From: Actinocrispum wychmicini
GTDB lineage: Bacteria; Actinomycetota; Actinomycetes; Mycobacteriales; Pseudonocardiaceae
Assembly (NCBI RefSeq): GCF_004345645.1
Contig: NZ_SLWS01000006.1
Coordinates: 558,001 to 622,000, forward strand
Direction: 5' to 3'
DNA: 64,000 nucleotides
Positions within the stretch are counted from its first letter, which is position 1. Every line of letters begins with the position of its first letter. Below the pieces are notes generated by a model that did not search any database, was not told the origin of the DNA, and worked only from the letters and a program-made list of their open reading frames with translations. The position numbers were made by a program, and so were the translations under genes. This document shows positions 40,692 to 48,818 of this stretch, one piece after another.

Positions 40692-43406
40692 TCACAGGAT
40701 GTCGGTGATCGAGTCGATGTGTGGTGCTGTCGCGCAGCGACAGTGCGGGTGACCAGGCGGACCGATCGCGCCGCTGGGGAAGGACTGGCCGAGACGGACA
40801 GGTCCCACGTCGACGTTGCGTTGGCACAGCGGGCACGCCCCGGACGCGGCGATCCACTCGGTCCGCGTGATGCCGTTCGCGGCGTAGGTCTGCTGGCTGG
40901 CGTACGTGACCGCCCGGTTGGTCTCAGTGACCGCCACCCCGTACGCCCAGCCGGGATCCGTCAGCACGTCACGCAGCGACCGGGCGATCTCCTCTGGCCC
41001 GTGACCCTGGTCGAGACCCTCGGCCAGGGCGTCACCCAGCTCCCGCATCCGGTGCGCGGCCACCGACCGGATGGTGATGTCGGCCTGCTGCAGCAGCCGC
41101 TCCAGGCCCGGCCCGGCGATGGCCTTGGCGGCTTCCCGGTCACCGGGCGACCAGCCGCCCCAATCCTCGGTCCACCGCACAGCGGGGTCACGGGCGTGGT
41201 CGACGGCGTACCGGCTGGAGTGGAGGCCGATCACGTACCCGTCGCCGTACACGCCCTGCAGGACCTGCCGCAGCGCCCCGGTCAGCGAGACGCCTTGGCC
41301 GTCGAGCCAGGACTCTGAGTCGACCGACTTGCGGGCCTCAGTCCACCGCCGCGCCAGCCGGTCGGTGTCGATCCCAGCGAAAGCCCGGGAGATCTCCCTG
41401 GCCCAGTAGCGTGCTGTGTCCTGGTCGATCTCCCACGCCGGCCAGGTCTGGCCGCCCTGGGCTTTTGGGCCGGCATCACCCGCCGCCTTGAACGTGACGT
41501 GGGTGAGGTCGAGCTCGTTGAGCATGGCGTCGGTCTTGGTCAGGTGCGCGAACTCGAACGGCCGCGCCCGGTCGCGGGCTTTGCGGGACCATCGCCAGTA
41601 GGCCGCCAGCTCGGCTTTCTTCACGTCCTCCGTGGACGGGGTCGCGGCAGCGGACTGCTCCTCCGACCCTGGCTCAGTGGGCGGTGGGGCAGTCCGCTGC
41701 CGCTGATTGCGGGCCGGCGCCGGTGCGCCCGGGTCGGTGTTGCCGTCCTCCGGTGGAGGCTGCGTGGGCGCGGCCTGCATCGGGGTGATCAGCTCGCCCG
41801 GTGGCGCCGTCTGGCTGGAGTTCTCCAGTACCACCAGGCCGCGTTCGGTGACGAGCATCGGCATGTCCGCCTCGGCGAAGTCGTAGCGAGACAGGCCATG
41901 CTCATCCCTGCACTCGTTCAACGTTCGCCGACCGGACCGGTACTGCTTCTCCAGCACCTGATCCGCCTGCAGTTCGTCCTCGGCCTCCAGGCCAAGGAAC
42001 TGGAACGTCAGATCGCGAGACATGCCAAGGAAGCTGTAGCTGACCTGGTTCATCAGCGAGGCCAGCCACTGCGCGGTCGGCCGCAGCGCCTTGCGGTAAG
42101 TGATCGCTTCCTGCGACTCGCCATGCCCGGCGCCGCCGAGCCCTTGGCGCGGGGTAAACCCAATCTCCTGCGGCTGCACGTCCATGTGGGCGCAGATCAA
42201 TTTGACCAAGAATTCGTCGTAGTCAGGCTTGTACCGCTCGGCGGCGTCCTCGGCGATGGAAGGGTCGAAGCCCTCGGGCAGCAGCTTCAGGCGGTGCCGG
42301 TTGCCCGTGGATCCGCTGTAGAAGTCGTTCAGGCTGTCTTCCCAGGCGCGGATCTGTTCCGGCGTGAGCGCGGCGAGAGTGGACTTCAGGAACGTCCTAG
42401 GGGTGGTGCCTTCCTTGTACTCGGCCACCATCCACTGCTGCCTACGCAGCCACAACTCAGCACTGACGAGGGCCTGTTCGACCGGGCTGTACCCGTACGG
42501 CGAATGGACCTGAGTGAACCGCGGCTTGTAGATCAGCGCGCCGGCGGTGCCCTCCCAGTCCGGGTTCTCCCCGTCCGTGGCGGTGTACTCGCCGCGGGGG
42601 AACCCGTACAGCCACTGCTGATACGCGGCCGCCGGTGGCCGGGGGCGGTTGCCGCGCTCGTCCAGCAGCGGTTTCACGGTCGCGCCGTCGATCAGCTCCA
42701 GCGACGCCAGGTCGCCGCCGTAGGTGAACCTGGGGTAGATCGCCACGGCGTCGGTGACCAACTGCTCCTGCATGAGCATTTCCAGCCACTCGGGCCAGGA
42801 GAAGTCGTTGGTCTTGTCCGGGGTGGACCAGAACGAGATCAGCCGCGAGATCTCCTCGGCGTGCTCCTTGAGCAGGGCGTCTTTCTCCTCGGTGGACTTG
42901 AGGCCGTGCGCCTCCACGGTCCGCCGGGACAGGGTGATATCCCATTCCAGGCTGGATTGCTCGGTACGCCGGACCCGGATGCACTGGGCGATCAGGTCCA
43001 CGTCGCGGGCCGCGGCGCGCAGGGTCGACCAGTCGACCAGCCGGCCCATGTCCTGGCTGATGTTCCACGAGACCGGGTATTGCCACCTGCGCGGGTCCGC
43101 CTGCCCGGTCGCGGGGTTGGGCACGTTCAGCGGCGCCGGGAACAGCGGCGCGCCGGGGCCCATCAACGCCCAGAACTGCTGATCCCTCGGCAGCGGCACC
43201 GACCCGTTCACGCCCATCGCGGTGCGGGCCTGCAGGGCGCCCAGCATCGAGGTCGCGTCGGTGACCTGTGACCCAGCTGGGATGGTCGCGCCGCCCGGTA
43301 GTGCTGTTGGCCCGGACGTACGGCCGGCGGCTTTCTCCAGCAGCCCGGCAGGCAGGTGCAGCCCGGCCACACGGGGACGGCGCAGTCCGAGCCGGCGGGA
43401 AGACAA
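40692..43406 (-). CDS. portal-MuF fusion protein
   Basis: 904 aa. Residues about 90-545 are portal-like (LRAAARDVDLIAQCIRVRRTEQSSLEWDI, LVTDAVAIYPRFTYGGDLASLELIDGATVKPL, EYKEGTTPRTFLKSTLAALTPEQIRAWEDSLNDFYSG, MDVQPQEIGFTP). A Pro-rich linker (about 550-610) leads to a MuF-type domain: LEEL-like helices, EDWGGWSPGDREAAKAIAGPG, HRMRELGDALAEGLDQGHGPEEIARSLRDVL, VTETNRAVTYASQQTY, CPLCQRNVDVG, and PPGHPHCRC near the end. MuF proteins enter the capsid with DNA. Fusion of both is known in some phages but uncommon. Confidence 0.88.
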   Translation of the reverse strand: MSSRRLGLRRPRVAGLHLPAGLLEKAAGRTSGPTALPGGATIPAGSQVTDATSMLGALQARTAMGVNGSVPLPRDQQFWALMGPGAPLFPAPLNVPNPATGQADPRRWQYPVSWNISQDMGRLVDWSTLRAAARDVDLIAQCIRVRRTEQSSLEWDITLSRRTVEAHGLKSTEEKDALLKEHAEEISRLISFWSTPDKTNDFSWPEWLEMLMQEQLVTDAVAIYPRFTYGGDLASLELIDGATVKPLLDERGNRPRPPAAAYQQWLYGFPRGEYTATDGENPDWEGTAGALIYKPRFTQVHSPYGYSPVEQALVSAELWLRRQQWMVAEYKEGTTPRTFLKSTLAALTPEQIRAWEDSLNDFYSGSTGNRHRLKLLPEGFDPSIAEDAAERYKPDYDEFLVKLICAHMDVQPQEIGFTPRQGLGGAGHGESQEAITYRKALRPTAQWLASLMNQVSYSFLGMSRDLTFQFLGLEAEDELQADQVLEKQYRSGRRTLNECRDEHGLSRYDFAEADMPMLVTERGLVVLENSSQTAPPGELITPMQAAPTQPPPEDGNTDPGAPAPARNQRQRTAPPPTEPGSEEQSAAATPSTEDVKKAELAAYWRWSRKARDRARPFEFAHLTKTDAMLNELDLTHVTFKAAGDAGPKAQGGQTWPAWEIDQDTARYWAREISRAFAGIDTDRLARRWTEARKSVDSESWLDGQGVSLTGALRQVLQGVYGDGYVIGLHSSRYAVDHARDPAVRWTEDWGGWSPGDREAAKAIAGPGLERLLQQADITIRSVAAHRMRELGDALAEGLDQGHGPEEIARSLRDVLTDPGWAYGVAVTETNRAVTYASQQTYAANGITRTEWIAASGACPLCQRNVDVGPVRLGQSFPSGAIGPPGHPHCRCATAPHIDSITDIL

Positions 43407-43412
43407 GACGGC

Positions 43413-44036
43413 TCACCCCCGGCGGTGTTGTTGGATGCGGTGCGCGACCCGCGCATGCGGGTGCGCGGGCCGGTGAGGGTGCTTTCTGCCCTTGAGCGCG
43501 GCGGAGATCTTCGCTCGGGTGGCCGCGGTGACAGGGTGTCCCTTGTGGTGGACGCCCTTGCGGCCGGGGTGATGCTTGCCTTTGAGCTTCGCGCTGATCT
43601 TCGCCTTCGTGGCCGCGGACAGCGGGTGGCCTGGGTGGTGCTTGCCCTTCAGCTTCGCCGAGATCTTGGCGCGGGCGGAGGCTGACAGTGGGTGCCCGGG
43701 GTGTTGTTTCCCCTTCAGCTTGGCGGAGATCTTCGCGCGTGCCGCGGCCGAGAGTGGCCGGCCGGGGTGCGGGTTCGGTTTCCCTTTGAGTGCCGCGGCG
43801 ATCTTCGCCTTGGTCGCGGCGGACATGGTCCGGTGCCCGGCCACCACCCGCACCACGCCGTGCGGGTGCACGCCCGGGAGCCACTCCGGATGCCGGACCC
43901 GGTGGAACTTCACGCCGCGTACGCGCAGATGGCCGCGTAGTTTGCGGGTGATGTTGCCGTGACGCCGGTGGATCGTGGTCTTGGTCTTGGTGGCCTTTTG
44001 GGCTTTGTGGACGGCGAGGTGGTGTGCCCTGGCCAT
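43413..44036 (-). CDS. basic NUMOD3-repeat, histone-H1-like protein
   Basis: 207 aa, extremely rich in Lys, Arg, His, Ala and Pro. After a head MARAHHLAVHKAQKATKTKTTIHRRHGNITRKL, five copies of an about 25-residue unit follow, each of the type LSAATKAKISAKLKGKHHPG, with the pattern of NUMOD3 (nuclease-associated DNA-binding module). No nuclease domain is attached. It sits between TerL and portal in the late operon. It could be a virion DNA-condensing protein, or a relic of a homing endonuclease specificity region. Confidence 0.75.
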   Translation of the reverse strand: MARAHHLAVHKAQKATKTKTTIHRRHGNITRKLRGHLRVRGVKFHRVRHPEWLPGVHPHGVVRVVAGHRTMSAATKAKIAAALKGKPNPHPGRPLSAAARAKISAKLKGKQHPGHPLSASARAKISAKLKGKHHPGHPLSAATKAKISAKLKGKHHPGRKGVHHKGHPVTAATRAKISAALKGRKHPHRPAHPHARVAHRIQQHRRG

Positions 44037-44082
44037 GGCTCACCGCCCCCTCAGGTCTAAGACCGGGCCAGGCCGGGCCGCG

Positions 44083-45387
44083 TCATCGTCGGCCGGCCAG
44101 CGCTTCCAGGAATGCCTGCGCGCTGCCGCCGGTCGAAAGGTAGAGCAGGCTGTAGACCAGCGCGTCCATGCGGTCCGGAGACTCCACCTGCTCCGGGACC
44201 CACGTGCAGAGCTGGTCCTCCACCTGCGGCAGCGAGCCGACGTGGCTGACCTTGCCCTGTTCGTACAGTGCGGACACGGGTTCGGCCCGAACCCGTTTGC
44301 CCTTCTTCGCGTGCACCTGCCGGATGGGCAGGTTCGGCCGGATCTGCCGCAGCAGCGTTGCCAGCGCGTCCCCGCCCTGGTTCGTCTCGATCACGACCTC
44401 GTTGGCCTCGAAGTCATCGAACGCGGCCACCACACGCCCGGCCCAGTCAAGCGGCGTAGTCCGGACACTGCGGTCGGCCAGCACGTAGTACCGGCCATCC
44501 ACACCCTGGCCGGCCACGACGATGCCGGTTTCGTCGGCGTCCTCGCCGGAGGTGACGGCGGGGTCGACGGCGACCACGGTGCGGGTCAGCTCCGGACAGC
44601 GTTGGACACGGTGGTCGTCGAGCCAGGACCGCATCCAGAGGGCGCCCGGAACGTCGTCGAGTAGTTCGGCGTACAGCTCCTGGCGGCCCAGGCGGGTGCC
44701 TTCGTAGCGTTCCCGGAACTGCTCCAGCGCGGGCCCGGCGAGGTTGACGGCGTTGTCGTAGGTCGACCCACGGGTGAGCACGACGTCCCGGTCTTGCCGC
44801 TGGACCAGCTCCTTGATCACCGACACCGGCAGCGGCGTGGTCGTGGCGACGACCCGCGGGTGCTGGCCCAGACGGAGACCGAACAGCAGCATGTCCCACG
44901 CGTCCGGGGCGTCCTTGACGACCTGCGCCAGCTCGTCCACCCACGCCCGATGGTGCTGCGGGCCTCGCAACCGGGCGGGTTTCTCGGCGGAGAACAGCTT
45001 GGCTTGAGAGCCGTTGTCGAGCTTGAGTAGGCCCTCGGATCGGTTCCACCGCAGCCCTTTGTCCTGCTCGAGGCCATATCGTTCAAGGACGGCGAGCAGA
45101 CCGGACTCGCCTTCGACGCACGTGTCGCGGGCGTCTGCGAATGTTGGCGCAACAATCGCGCACCGGGATCCCGGCTCGGCGGTCATGTGGTCGGCCAGGT
45201 CCTCGGCGCCGGTGCGGGTCTTGCCGAAGCCGCGGCCGGCGAGGATCAGCCAGACGTTCCAGGCACCGCTCGGGGTGTGTTGCTCGGGTCGGCCGTGTTC
45301 GCGCCAGAACGCGCGCGCGTTCTCGACGGGGTCGCCGCGGTGGGCTTGGTCTTCGAGCATCTGGGCGGCGAGTGTGAGCGCATCCAT
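44083..45387 (-). CDS. terminase large subunit
   Basis: 434 aa from ATG 45387 (GAGG SD); the open frame to 45804 is a shadow. The ATPase domain has the Walker A-type WLILAGRGFGKTRTGAED (about 46-63), CAIVAPTFADARDTCVEGESGLL, Walker B RAWVDELAQ, and a coupling motif VVATTTPLP. The nuclease half has VVAVDPAVTSGEDADETGIVVAG, VIETNQGGD and PDRMDALVYSLLYL, with the acidic residues of the RNase H-like fold. It packages DNA into the prohead. It starts 43 bp after terS. Confidence 0.93.
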   Translation of the reverse strand: MDALTLAAQMLEDQAHRGDPVENARAFWREHGRPEQHTPSGAWNVWLILAGRGFGKTRTGAEDLADHMTAEPGSRCAIVAPTFADARDTCVEGESGLLAVLERYGLEQDKGLRWNRSEGLLKLDNGSQAKLFSAEKPARLRGPQHHRAWVDELAQVVKDAPDAWDMLLFGLRLGQHPRVVATTTPLPVSVIKELVQRQDRDVVLTRGSTYDNAVNLAGPALEQFRERYEGTRLGRQELYAELLDDVPGALWMRSWLDDHRVQRCPELTRTVVAVDPAVTSGEDADETGIVVAGQGVDGRYYVLADRSVRTTPLDWAGRVVAAFDDFEANEVVIETNQGGDALATLLRQIRPNLPIRQVHAKKGKRVRAEPVSALYEQGKVSHVGSLPQVEDQLCTWVPEQVESPDRMDALVYSLLYLSTGGSAQAFLEALAGRR

Positions 45388-45430
45388 GCTCACCTCGTCC
45401 GCAGCCGAACTCGCTCGGGGCTTACGCCGG

Positions 45431-46135
45431 TCACACCGCCTTGAGGTGTCGTGCCGCCGCCAACTTCGCCGGCCCCCGGTCCACGACCGGAACTCCAGCA
45501 GCTTCAAGCGCGGCTTCCACCGCCGCGATGACGATCTCGGCCTGACGTTCGGCGAGCCGGACCTGACGTTCGGCGAGGCCGGCGGTGATCGCCTTGGCGG
45601 CCATGGTCGCGCACCGGTCCCGCTCCTGCGCCTCCAACTGGGCGAGGCCCCGGATCGCTTCACCCGTCGCATAGATCTGGCCGAGCTTCGTGTCCGCGTA
45701 GGTCGCGCCGACCAGGGCCGCGACCCCGCCGGTGGTGAAGATCCGGTCGAGGTCGGCACGGGCGCGCTGGATCGCGGCCGGTTCCACCAGGCCGTCCTCG
45801 TCACAGCCCGGGTCGTCGGCGACGAGCAGTTCCTGGGCGGCGTGCGCTTCCTTCAGGCGCTCGGCCGCGTCATACGCCTGCTCCAGCAGCCGCGCATACC
45901 GTGCGGTGCGAGCCGCGGACTGCGACACCAGCCGCAGCAGGACCTCGCCCGGGTCCACGGTCGTGTCGCCCAGGCCCCACCGCAGGACTTCGGCGACCAC
46001 TGCGGCCTTCGCGCGTACCTGCGGGGCGCTGCCGCCGTGCATCCGGCACACGGTCGACCCGCTGATCGGCCTGCCCTTGCACGGCTTGCCTGCAGCGGTG
46101 TGGGCGGTGCACGTGCGCTTCCCGACACCGGTCAT
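45431..46135 (-). CDS. terminase small subunit-like protein
   Basis: 234 aa. The start CTAHTAAGKPCKGRPISGSTVCRMHGGSAPQV holds a C-x-A...C...C.MHGG motif common to actinophage small terminase and HNH-like gene starts. A helical body with DLDRIFTTGGVAALVGATYADTKLGQIYATGEAI and a coiled coil (RQVRLAERQAEIVIAAVEAALEAAG) follow. ATGA overlap with the upstream gene. Position just before TerL supports the call. Confidence 0.75.
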   Translation of the reverse strand: MTGVGKRTCTAHTAAGKPCKGRPISGSTVCRMHGGSAPQVRAKAAVVAEVLRWGLGDTTVDPGEVLLRLVSQSAARTARYARLLEQAYDAAERLKEAHAAQELLVADDPGCDEDGLVEPAAIQRARADLDRIFTTGGVAALVGATYADTKLGQIYATGEAIRGLAQLEAQERDRCATMAAKAITAGLAERQVRLAERQAEIVIAAVEAALEAAGVPVVDRGPAKLAAARHLKAV

Positions 46136-46377
46136 CGCTCCAACTCCTGGACGAGGTGTGGCGACGACGGACCGTACGCGGCTGCCAGGGCTTCCCAGAT
46201 CACCGTAGTGACGTGAACGGGCACACCCTCACCGGACGGGTCTGGCTCGACACAGATCGCCACGGCCTTGACGCCAGGGATCAGGCCAAGTGCGCCGACC
46301 GAGATGAGCTTGTACCGCTCAGGCACCGCACATGGAGCGGCCATGAGCTGATCGAACGAGTACCTCAGGTCAGCCAT
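46132..46377 (-). CDS. small phage protein before terS
   Basis: 81 aa from ATG 46377 (GAGG SD; an earlier GTG is possible at 46386). RYSFDQLMAAPCAVPERYKLISVGALGLIPGVKAVAICVEPDPSG. No family recognised. Confidence 0.6.
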   Translation of the reverse strand: MADLRYSFDQLMAAPCAVPERYKLISVGALGLIPGVKAVAICVEPDPSGEGVPVHVTTVIWEALAAAYGPSSPHLVQELER

Positions 46378-46609
46378 CGACGTCACCTCGATCGAGCTGC
46401 TCGTACAGCGCGTCGTGCTTGGTGTGCAGCTCGGCCAACTGAGCGACGACGAACTCGCGGTGAGCCTTCGTGCGCCGCAAGTGCGGCCGGATCTTCCAGA
46501 CGTACACGACCACGCCGATCAACACCGATGCGGCGATGTTCGGCCACAGCGCGTCGAACCCGCTCCACCAGGTGCCACCGGGCCACAGGTGGGCCAGCAG
46601 TTCACCCAT
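46370..46609 (-). CDS. small membrane protein with coiled-coil tail
   Basis: 79 aa. Residues 1-20 are Trp/Gly-rich (HLWPGGTWWSGFDALWP); a TM is IAASVLIGVVVYVWK; the tail (HREFVVAQLAELHTKHDALYEQLDRG) is helical. The TM-plus-coil design is shared by many actinophage small proteins beside the terminase. Confidence 0.65.
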   Translation of the reverse strand: MGELLAHLWPGGTWWSGFDALWPNIAASVLIGVVVYVWKIRPHLRRTKAHREFVVAQLAELHTKHDALYEQLDRGDVDG

Positions 46610-46648
46610 CGAAACCCCTCACCTCTGAACAGACTGGAAGCGAGGGGA

Positions 46649-46690
46649 CCCGCCGCCCAGGGCACTAAATGGGGGTAGCCGGGCGGCGGG
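46649..46690. terminator. stem-loop between accessory and terminase genes
   Basis: CCCGCCGCCC (46649-46658) and GGGCGGCGGG (46681-46690) form a perfect 10-bp stem with a 22-nt loop. It sits 39 bp before the leftward gene 46609. It may be an attenuator or part of the packaging region upstream of terS; neither is shown by sequence alone. Confidence 0.5.
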
Positions 46691-46721
46691 AACCAGAGAC
46701 GGGCGCGCCCCGCGCGGGCAC

Positions 46722-46768
46722 AGCTCCGCAAAACGAAGCGTCTCACCCGGCCTGAGCTGCGTCAACGA
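46722..46768. repeat. 47-bp direct repeat, copy 1
   Basis: Starts AGCTCCGCAAAACGAAGCG and spans the 3' end of the HTH gene. A second copy is at 48045-48091 in the same orientation and matches at 41 of 47 positions. Confidence 0.75.
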
Positions 46769-46943
46769 TCACCCGAAGATCGGCGCGTCCGCGGACGTAA
46801 GCACGGATCTCGGCGAGGTCATACCCGTCGTCGGTCCTCGTGATGTGGCCGCGGAGCTTCCAGTTGCGGATCTGGCGCGCGGTGACCCGCAGGCCGGACT
46901 GGGCGAGCGTCAGGATCACCAGGTCGACCGGGACACGCTTCAT
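46743..46943 (-). CDS. small helix-turn-helix protein
   Basis: 66 aa. KRVPVDLVILTLAQSGLRVTARQIRNWKLRGHITRTDDGYDLAEIRAYVRGR is a winged/MerR-like HTH: the AR-Q-I-R-N-W...GHI recognition pattern. Start ATG overlaps the stop of the upstream tiny ORF (TGATG). Its end (DLRVIVDAAQAG) is mirrored by an untranslated fragment at 48066-48110. Confidence 0.7.
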   Translation of the reverse strand: MKRVPVDLVILTLAQSGLRVTARQIRNWKLRGHITRTDDGYDLAEIRAYVRGRADLRVIVDAAQAG

Positions 46944-47050
46944 CACAAACCGCGCCACAGCCGATGCCACGGGCGAACGCCGCGGCGCCAGTCCCACCGA
47001 GCCCACGCCAGGAACAACTCGGCCATCACGACCATGAAGACGGTGGGCAT
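46943..47050 (-). CDS. tiny hydrophobic ORF (35 aa)
   Basis: MPTVFMVVMAELFLAWARWD, then WRRGVRPWHRLWRGL. AAAGGGGGAACGTGG precedes the ATG as a good SD, and its TGA overlaps the next ATG. A short membrane peptide with a basic Trp-rich tail; too short for family assignment. Confidence 0.5.
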   Translation of the reverse strand: MPTVFMVVMAELFLAWARWDWRRGVRPWHRLWRGL

Positions 47051-47098
47051 TCCACGTTCCCCCTTTGGCCAGGCGGGTTCGGCGGGTATCCCGCGATG

Positions 47099-47380
47099 TC
47101 AGTCGTCGACCTGTTTCGGGTGGGCCCGTTCGACGGTCACGAGCGTCGCGTCGAGCGCGGCCTCGATCAGCACGCGAGGGACCTCGAGAATGGCGGTGGC
47201 CACGTTCGACACGCTGCATGTCCACGTGACTCGAGTGCACGGGATCGTCACCCCGTCAACCGTGACCTTGGTGTTCGTCGGGTGGCCGTTCGGGGACTCG
47301 ATGCGGATAACGGGCATGGCGGGACGAGCGTCCCCGATCTCGGCCCTGGTCTGGGCGGCCTGTGGTCCGTCATTGGTCAT
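47099..47380 (-). CDS. small phage protein, head/accessory region
   Basis: 93 aa from ATG 47380, with GAGGCGAG before it. VIRIESPNGHPTNTKVTVDGVTIPCTRVTWTCSVSNVATAILEVPRVLIEAAL reads as a beta protein of the kind seen widely in actinophages. It overlaps its upstream neighbour by 11 bp. Confidence 0.65.
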   Translation of the reverse strand: MTNDGPQAAQTRAEIGDARPAMPVIRIESPNGHPTNTKVTVDGVTIPCTRVTWTCSVSNVATAILEVPRVLIEAALDATLVTVERAHPKQVDD

Positions 47381-47693
47381 GTCTCGCCTCAGCACGACCG
47401 GTCAGGACGGTGTGGCGCACGAACGCGTCCTTGGCCTCCAACAGCTTCCGCAGACCGACGGTCAGCTCGATGCCGTCCGGCAGCACGCTGAGCATGTGCT
47501 CGGCCAGCGCGCCACACGGACCGGACACGGCCTGCAGTTCGGCCGGTAGGTTGTCGTAGTCGAACAGCGGCTGAAAGTGCGCGATCGACGGGTGCCGGCC
47601 GGCCCACGGGTCCGGTTCGGCGGGTCCGGCGGCGCGTGCGGCCGCGGCTTGCTTGTCGGCCTCGCGCTCGGTGGTGGTGAGTCCCTCGGTCAC
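47370..47693 (-). CDS. actinophage protein, SGPC-containing family
   Basis: 107 aa. HPSIAHFQPLFDYDNLPAELQAVSGPCGALAEHMLSVLPDGIELTVGLRKLLEAKDAFVRHTVL is a motif set seen again and again in actinophage proteins of unknown function near the left arm. Overlaps its neighbours by 4 and 11 bp. Confidence 0.7.
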   Translation of the reverse strand: MTEGLTTTEREADKQAAAARAAGPAEPDPWAGRHPSIAHFQPLFDYDNLPAELQAVSGPCGALAEHMLSVLPDGIELTVGLRKLLEAKDAFVRHTVLTGRAEARHDQ

Positions 47694-47953
47694 TGCTGGG
47701 CCGCCGGGGTGAAGTCGAGGTAGTAGTCCTGGCCCGGCGTGAACTCCACGCGCGGGTTGTCCACCTGAATCTCAACGTGCCCGGAGGGCGTGTACTTGGC
47801 CAAGCGCTCGTCTTCCGGGAGGCCCGCGTCGTACATCGCCTGGAATCGGTAGGTGACTGGGAGATCTTGGTCTGGAGTGTGGCGAGTGCGGGTCTCGGAG
47901 ATACACCGGAACTTCGCGCGAACGCGCGTGCTGACAATAGGTTGTTCGGTCAC
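47690..47953 (-). CDS. small phage protein, first gene of late transcript
   Basis: 87 aa, GTG start with AAAGGA 6 nt upstream. RAKFRCISETRTRHTPDQDLPVTYRFQAMYDAGLPEDERLAKYTPSGHVEIQVDNP resembles a common single-domain protein of phages and genomes that have a TYRFQAMYD-type core. It is the first gene past the terminator, so it probably follows a late promoter. Confidence 0.65.
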   Translation of the reverse strand: MTEQPIVSTRVRAKFRCISETRTRHTPDQDLPVTYRFQAMYDAGLPEDERLAKYTPSGHVEIQVDNPRVEFTPGQDYYLDFTPAAQQ

Positions 47954-47972
47954 AGGTTGTCCTTTGGGTATG

Positions 47973-48006
47973 AAAAAGCCCCACCGTCATGAAGGGACAG
48001 TGGGGC
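47973..48006 (-). terminator. intrinsic terminator for leftward early genes
   Basis: On the minus strand GCCCCAC (48000-48006 side) pairs with GTGGGGC (47978-47984 side), then TTTTT (47977-47973) follows. It lies between the leftward early genes and the late gene block, so it should stop early transcription before the structural operon unless antiterminated. Confidence 0.75.
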
Positions 48007-48044
48007 CTTGATCGAGGTACCGCGCAGAGCCGGCCTGGAAGCAT

Positions 48045-48091
48045 AGCTCCGCAAACGGAAGCGTCTCACCCAGTTTGACCTGCGTCAACGA
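48045..48091. repeat. 47-bp direct repeat, copy 2
   Basis: AGCTCCGCAAACGGAAGCG... matches 46722-46768 at 41 of 47 positions. It overlaps the 3' end of 48085-48804. In another frame it also encodes the DVNAVVDAGQTG peptide, like the end of the 46743 HTH gene. Confidence 0.75.
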
Positions 48092-48804
48092 CTGCGTTCA
48101 CGTCGGCGCGCTTTGGACCGTTGAACAGTCGGAACGTCGGCGCGCCGTCGGAGGCAGTCGTCGTCGCCGCTGGTCTCGTGTTCGTCGCCGGTGTCGTGGG
48201 TGCGCACTGCGCGTGTGCGGGTATAGCCCTCGTCGAAGTCGGTGACCGCGAACCGGTGCTGACGCAGCACTTCGGCGACCTCCTCGATGGCGGGCAGCAG
48301 GTCGCCGGGGGCCCGCACGACCACACCGGCCTCGTCGTACCAGCGGACCTGGGTGTGGTCGATCAGCCGGGCGGAGATCAACTGTGCTTTGCGGCCGGTC
48401 CAGGCGGCGCCGGGCGGGGTCCGGGCCGACAGGGCCGCGAAAACGTCGCCGGGTTCGTGGTGCGGGCCGGTGGGGTCGTAGCCTTCGCGCAGGCCGAGGC
48501 CGACGAGCACGCCAACGTCGGGTGCGCGGTCCGGGTTGAGTGTCCACCCGGTCGCGGCGGCGAGGGCGTCTGCAGTGCGTTCGCAGGTGCGGATGTCGGG
48601 TGTGCCGCGGCGGCGACTGGGGTGGCGGTACAGCAGCAGCTCAGTGACCGGGTCGTGGTAAACGATCGCGGCGACCGGGTAGCTGGTGGCTCGCACGACG
48701 CGGGTCACGGTGGCTCGCACCTGCTCGAACGGGGTGGGCGGCAGGGTGAGCGGGCAGCACCAGGCGCCGGCCGCGGTCGCCGCCGTGGCGTAGGTGGTGG
48801 CCAT
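48085..48804 (-). CDS. hypothetical phage protein
   Basis: 239 aa. GGGAG SD. LPPTPFEQVRATVTRVVRATSYPVAAIVYHDPVTELLLYRHP then RTCERTADALAAATGWTLNPDR. No family recognised. The C-terminal Arg-rich end (RSKARRRERSR) overlaps the second copy of the 47-bp repeat, and another frame there continues the end of a HTH-like gene, so the 3' end may be rearranged. Confidence 0.6.
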   Translation of the reverse strand: MATTYATAATAAGAWCCPLTLPPTPFEQVRATVTRVVRATSYPVAAIVYHDPVTELLLYRHPSRRRGTPDIRTCERTADALAAATGWTLNPDRAPDVGVLVGLGLREGYDPTGPHHEPGDVFAALSARTPPGAAWTGRKAQLISARLIDHTQVRWYDEAGVVVRAPGDLLPAIEEVAEVLRQHRFAVTDFDEGYTRTRAVRTHDTGDEHETSGDDDCLRRRADVPTVQRSKARRRERSR

Positions 48805-48818
48805 CGGTCGGCTCTCCC

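Noticed and set aside
39014..40708. Long plus-strand open frames opposite protease/scaffold and portal genes (to 43271)
   Set aside because: Same GC-bias shadow effect; the minus-strand proteins have clear phage domains.
46610..46742. cos or packaging site upstream of terS
   Set aside because: Position and stem-loop fit, but no overhang or known cos motif can be recognised from sequence alone.
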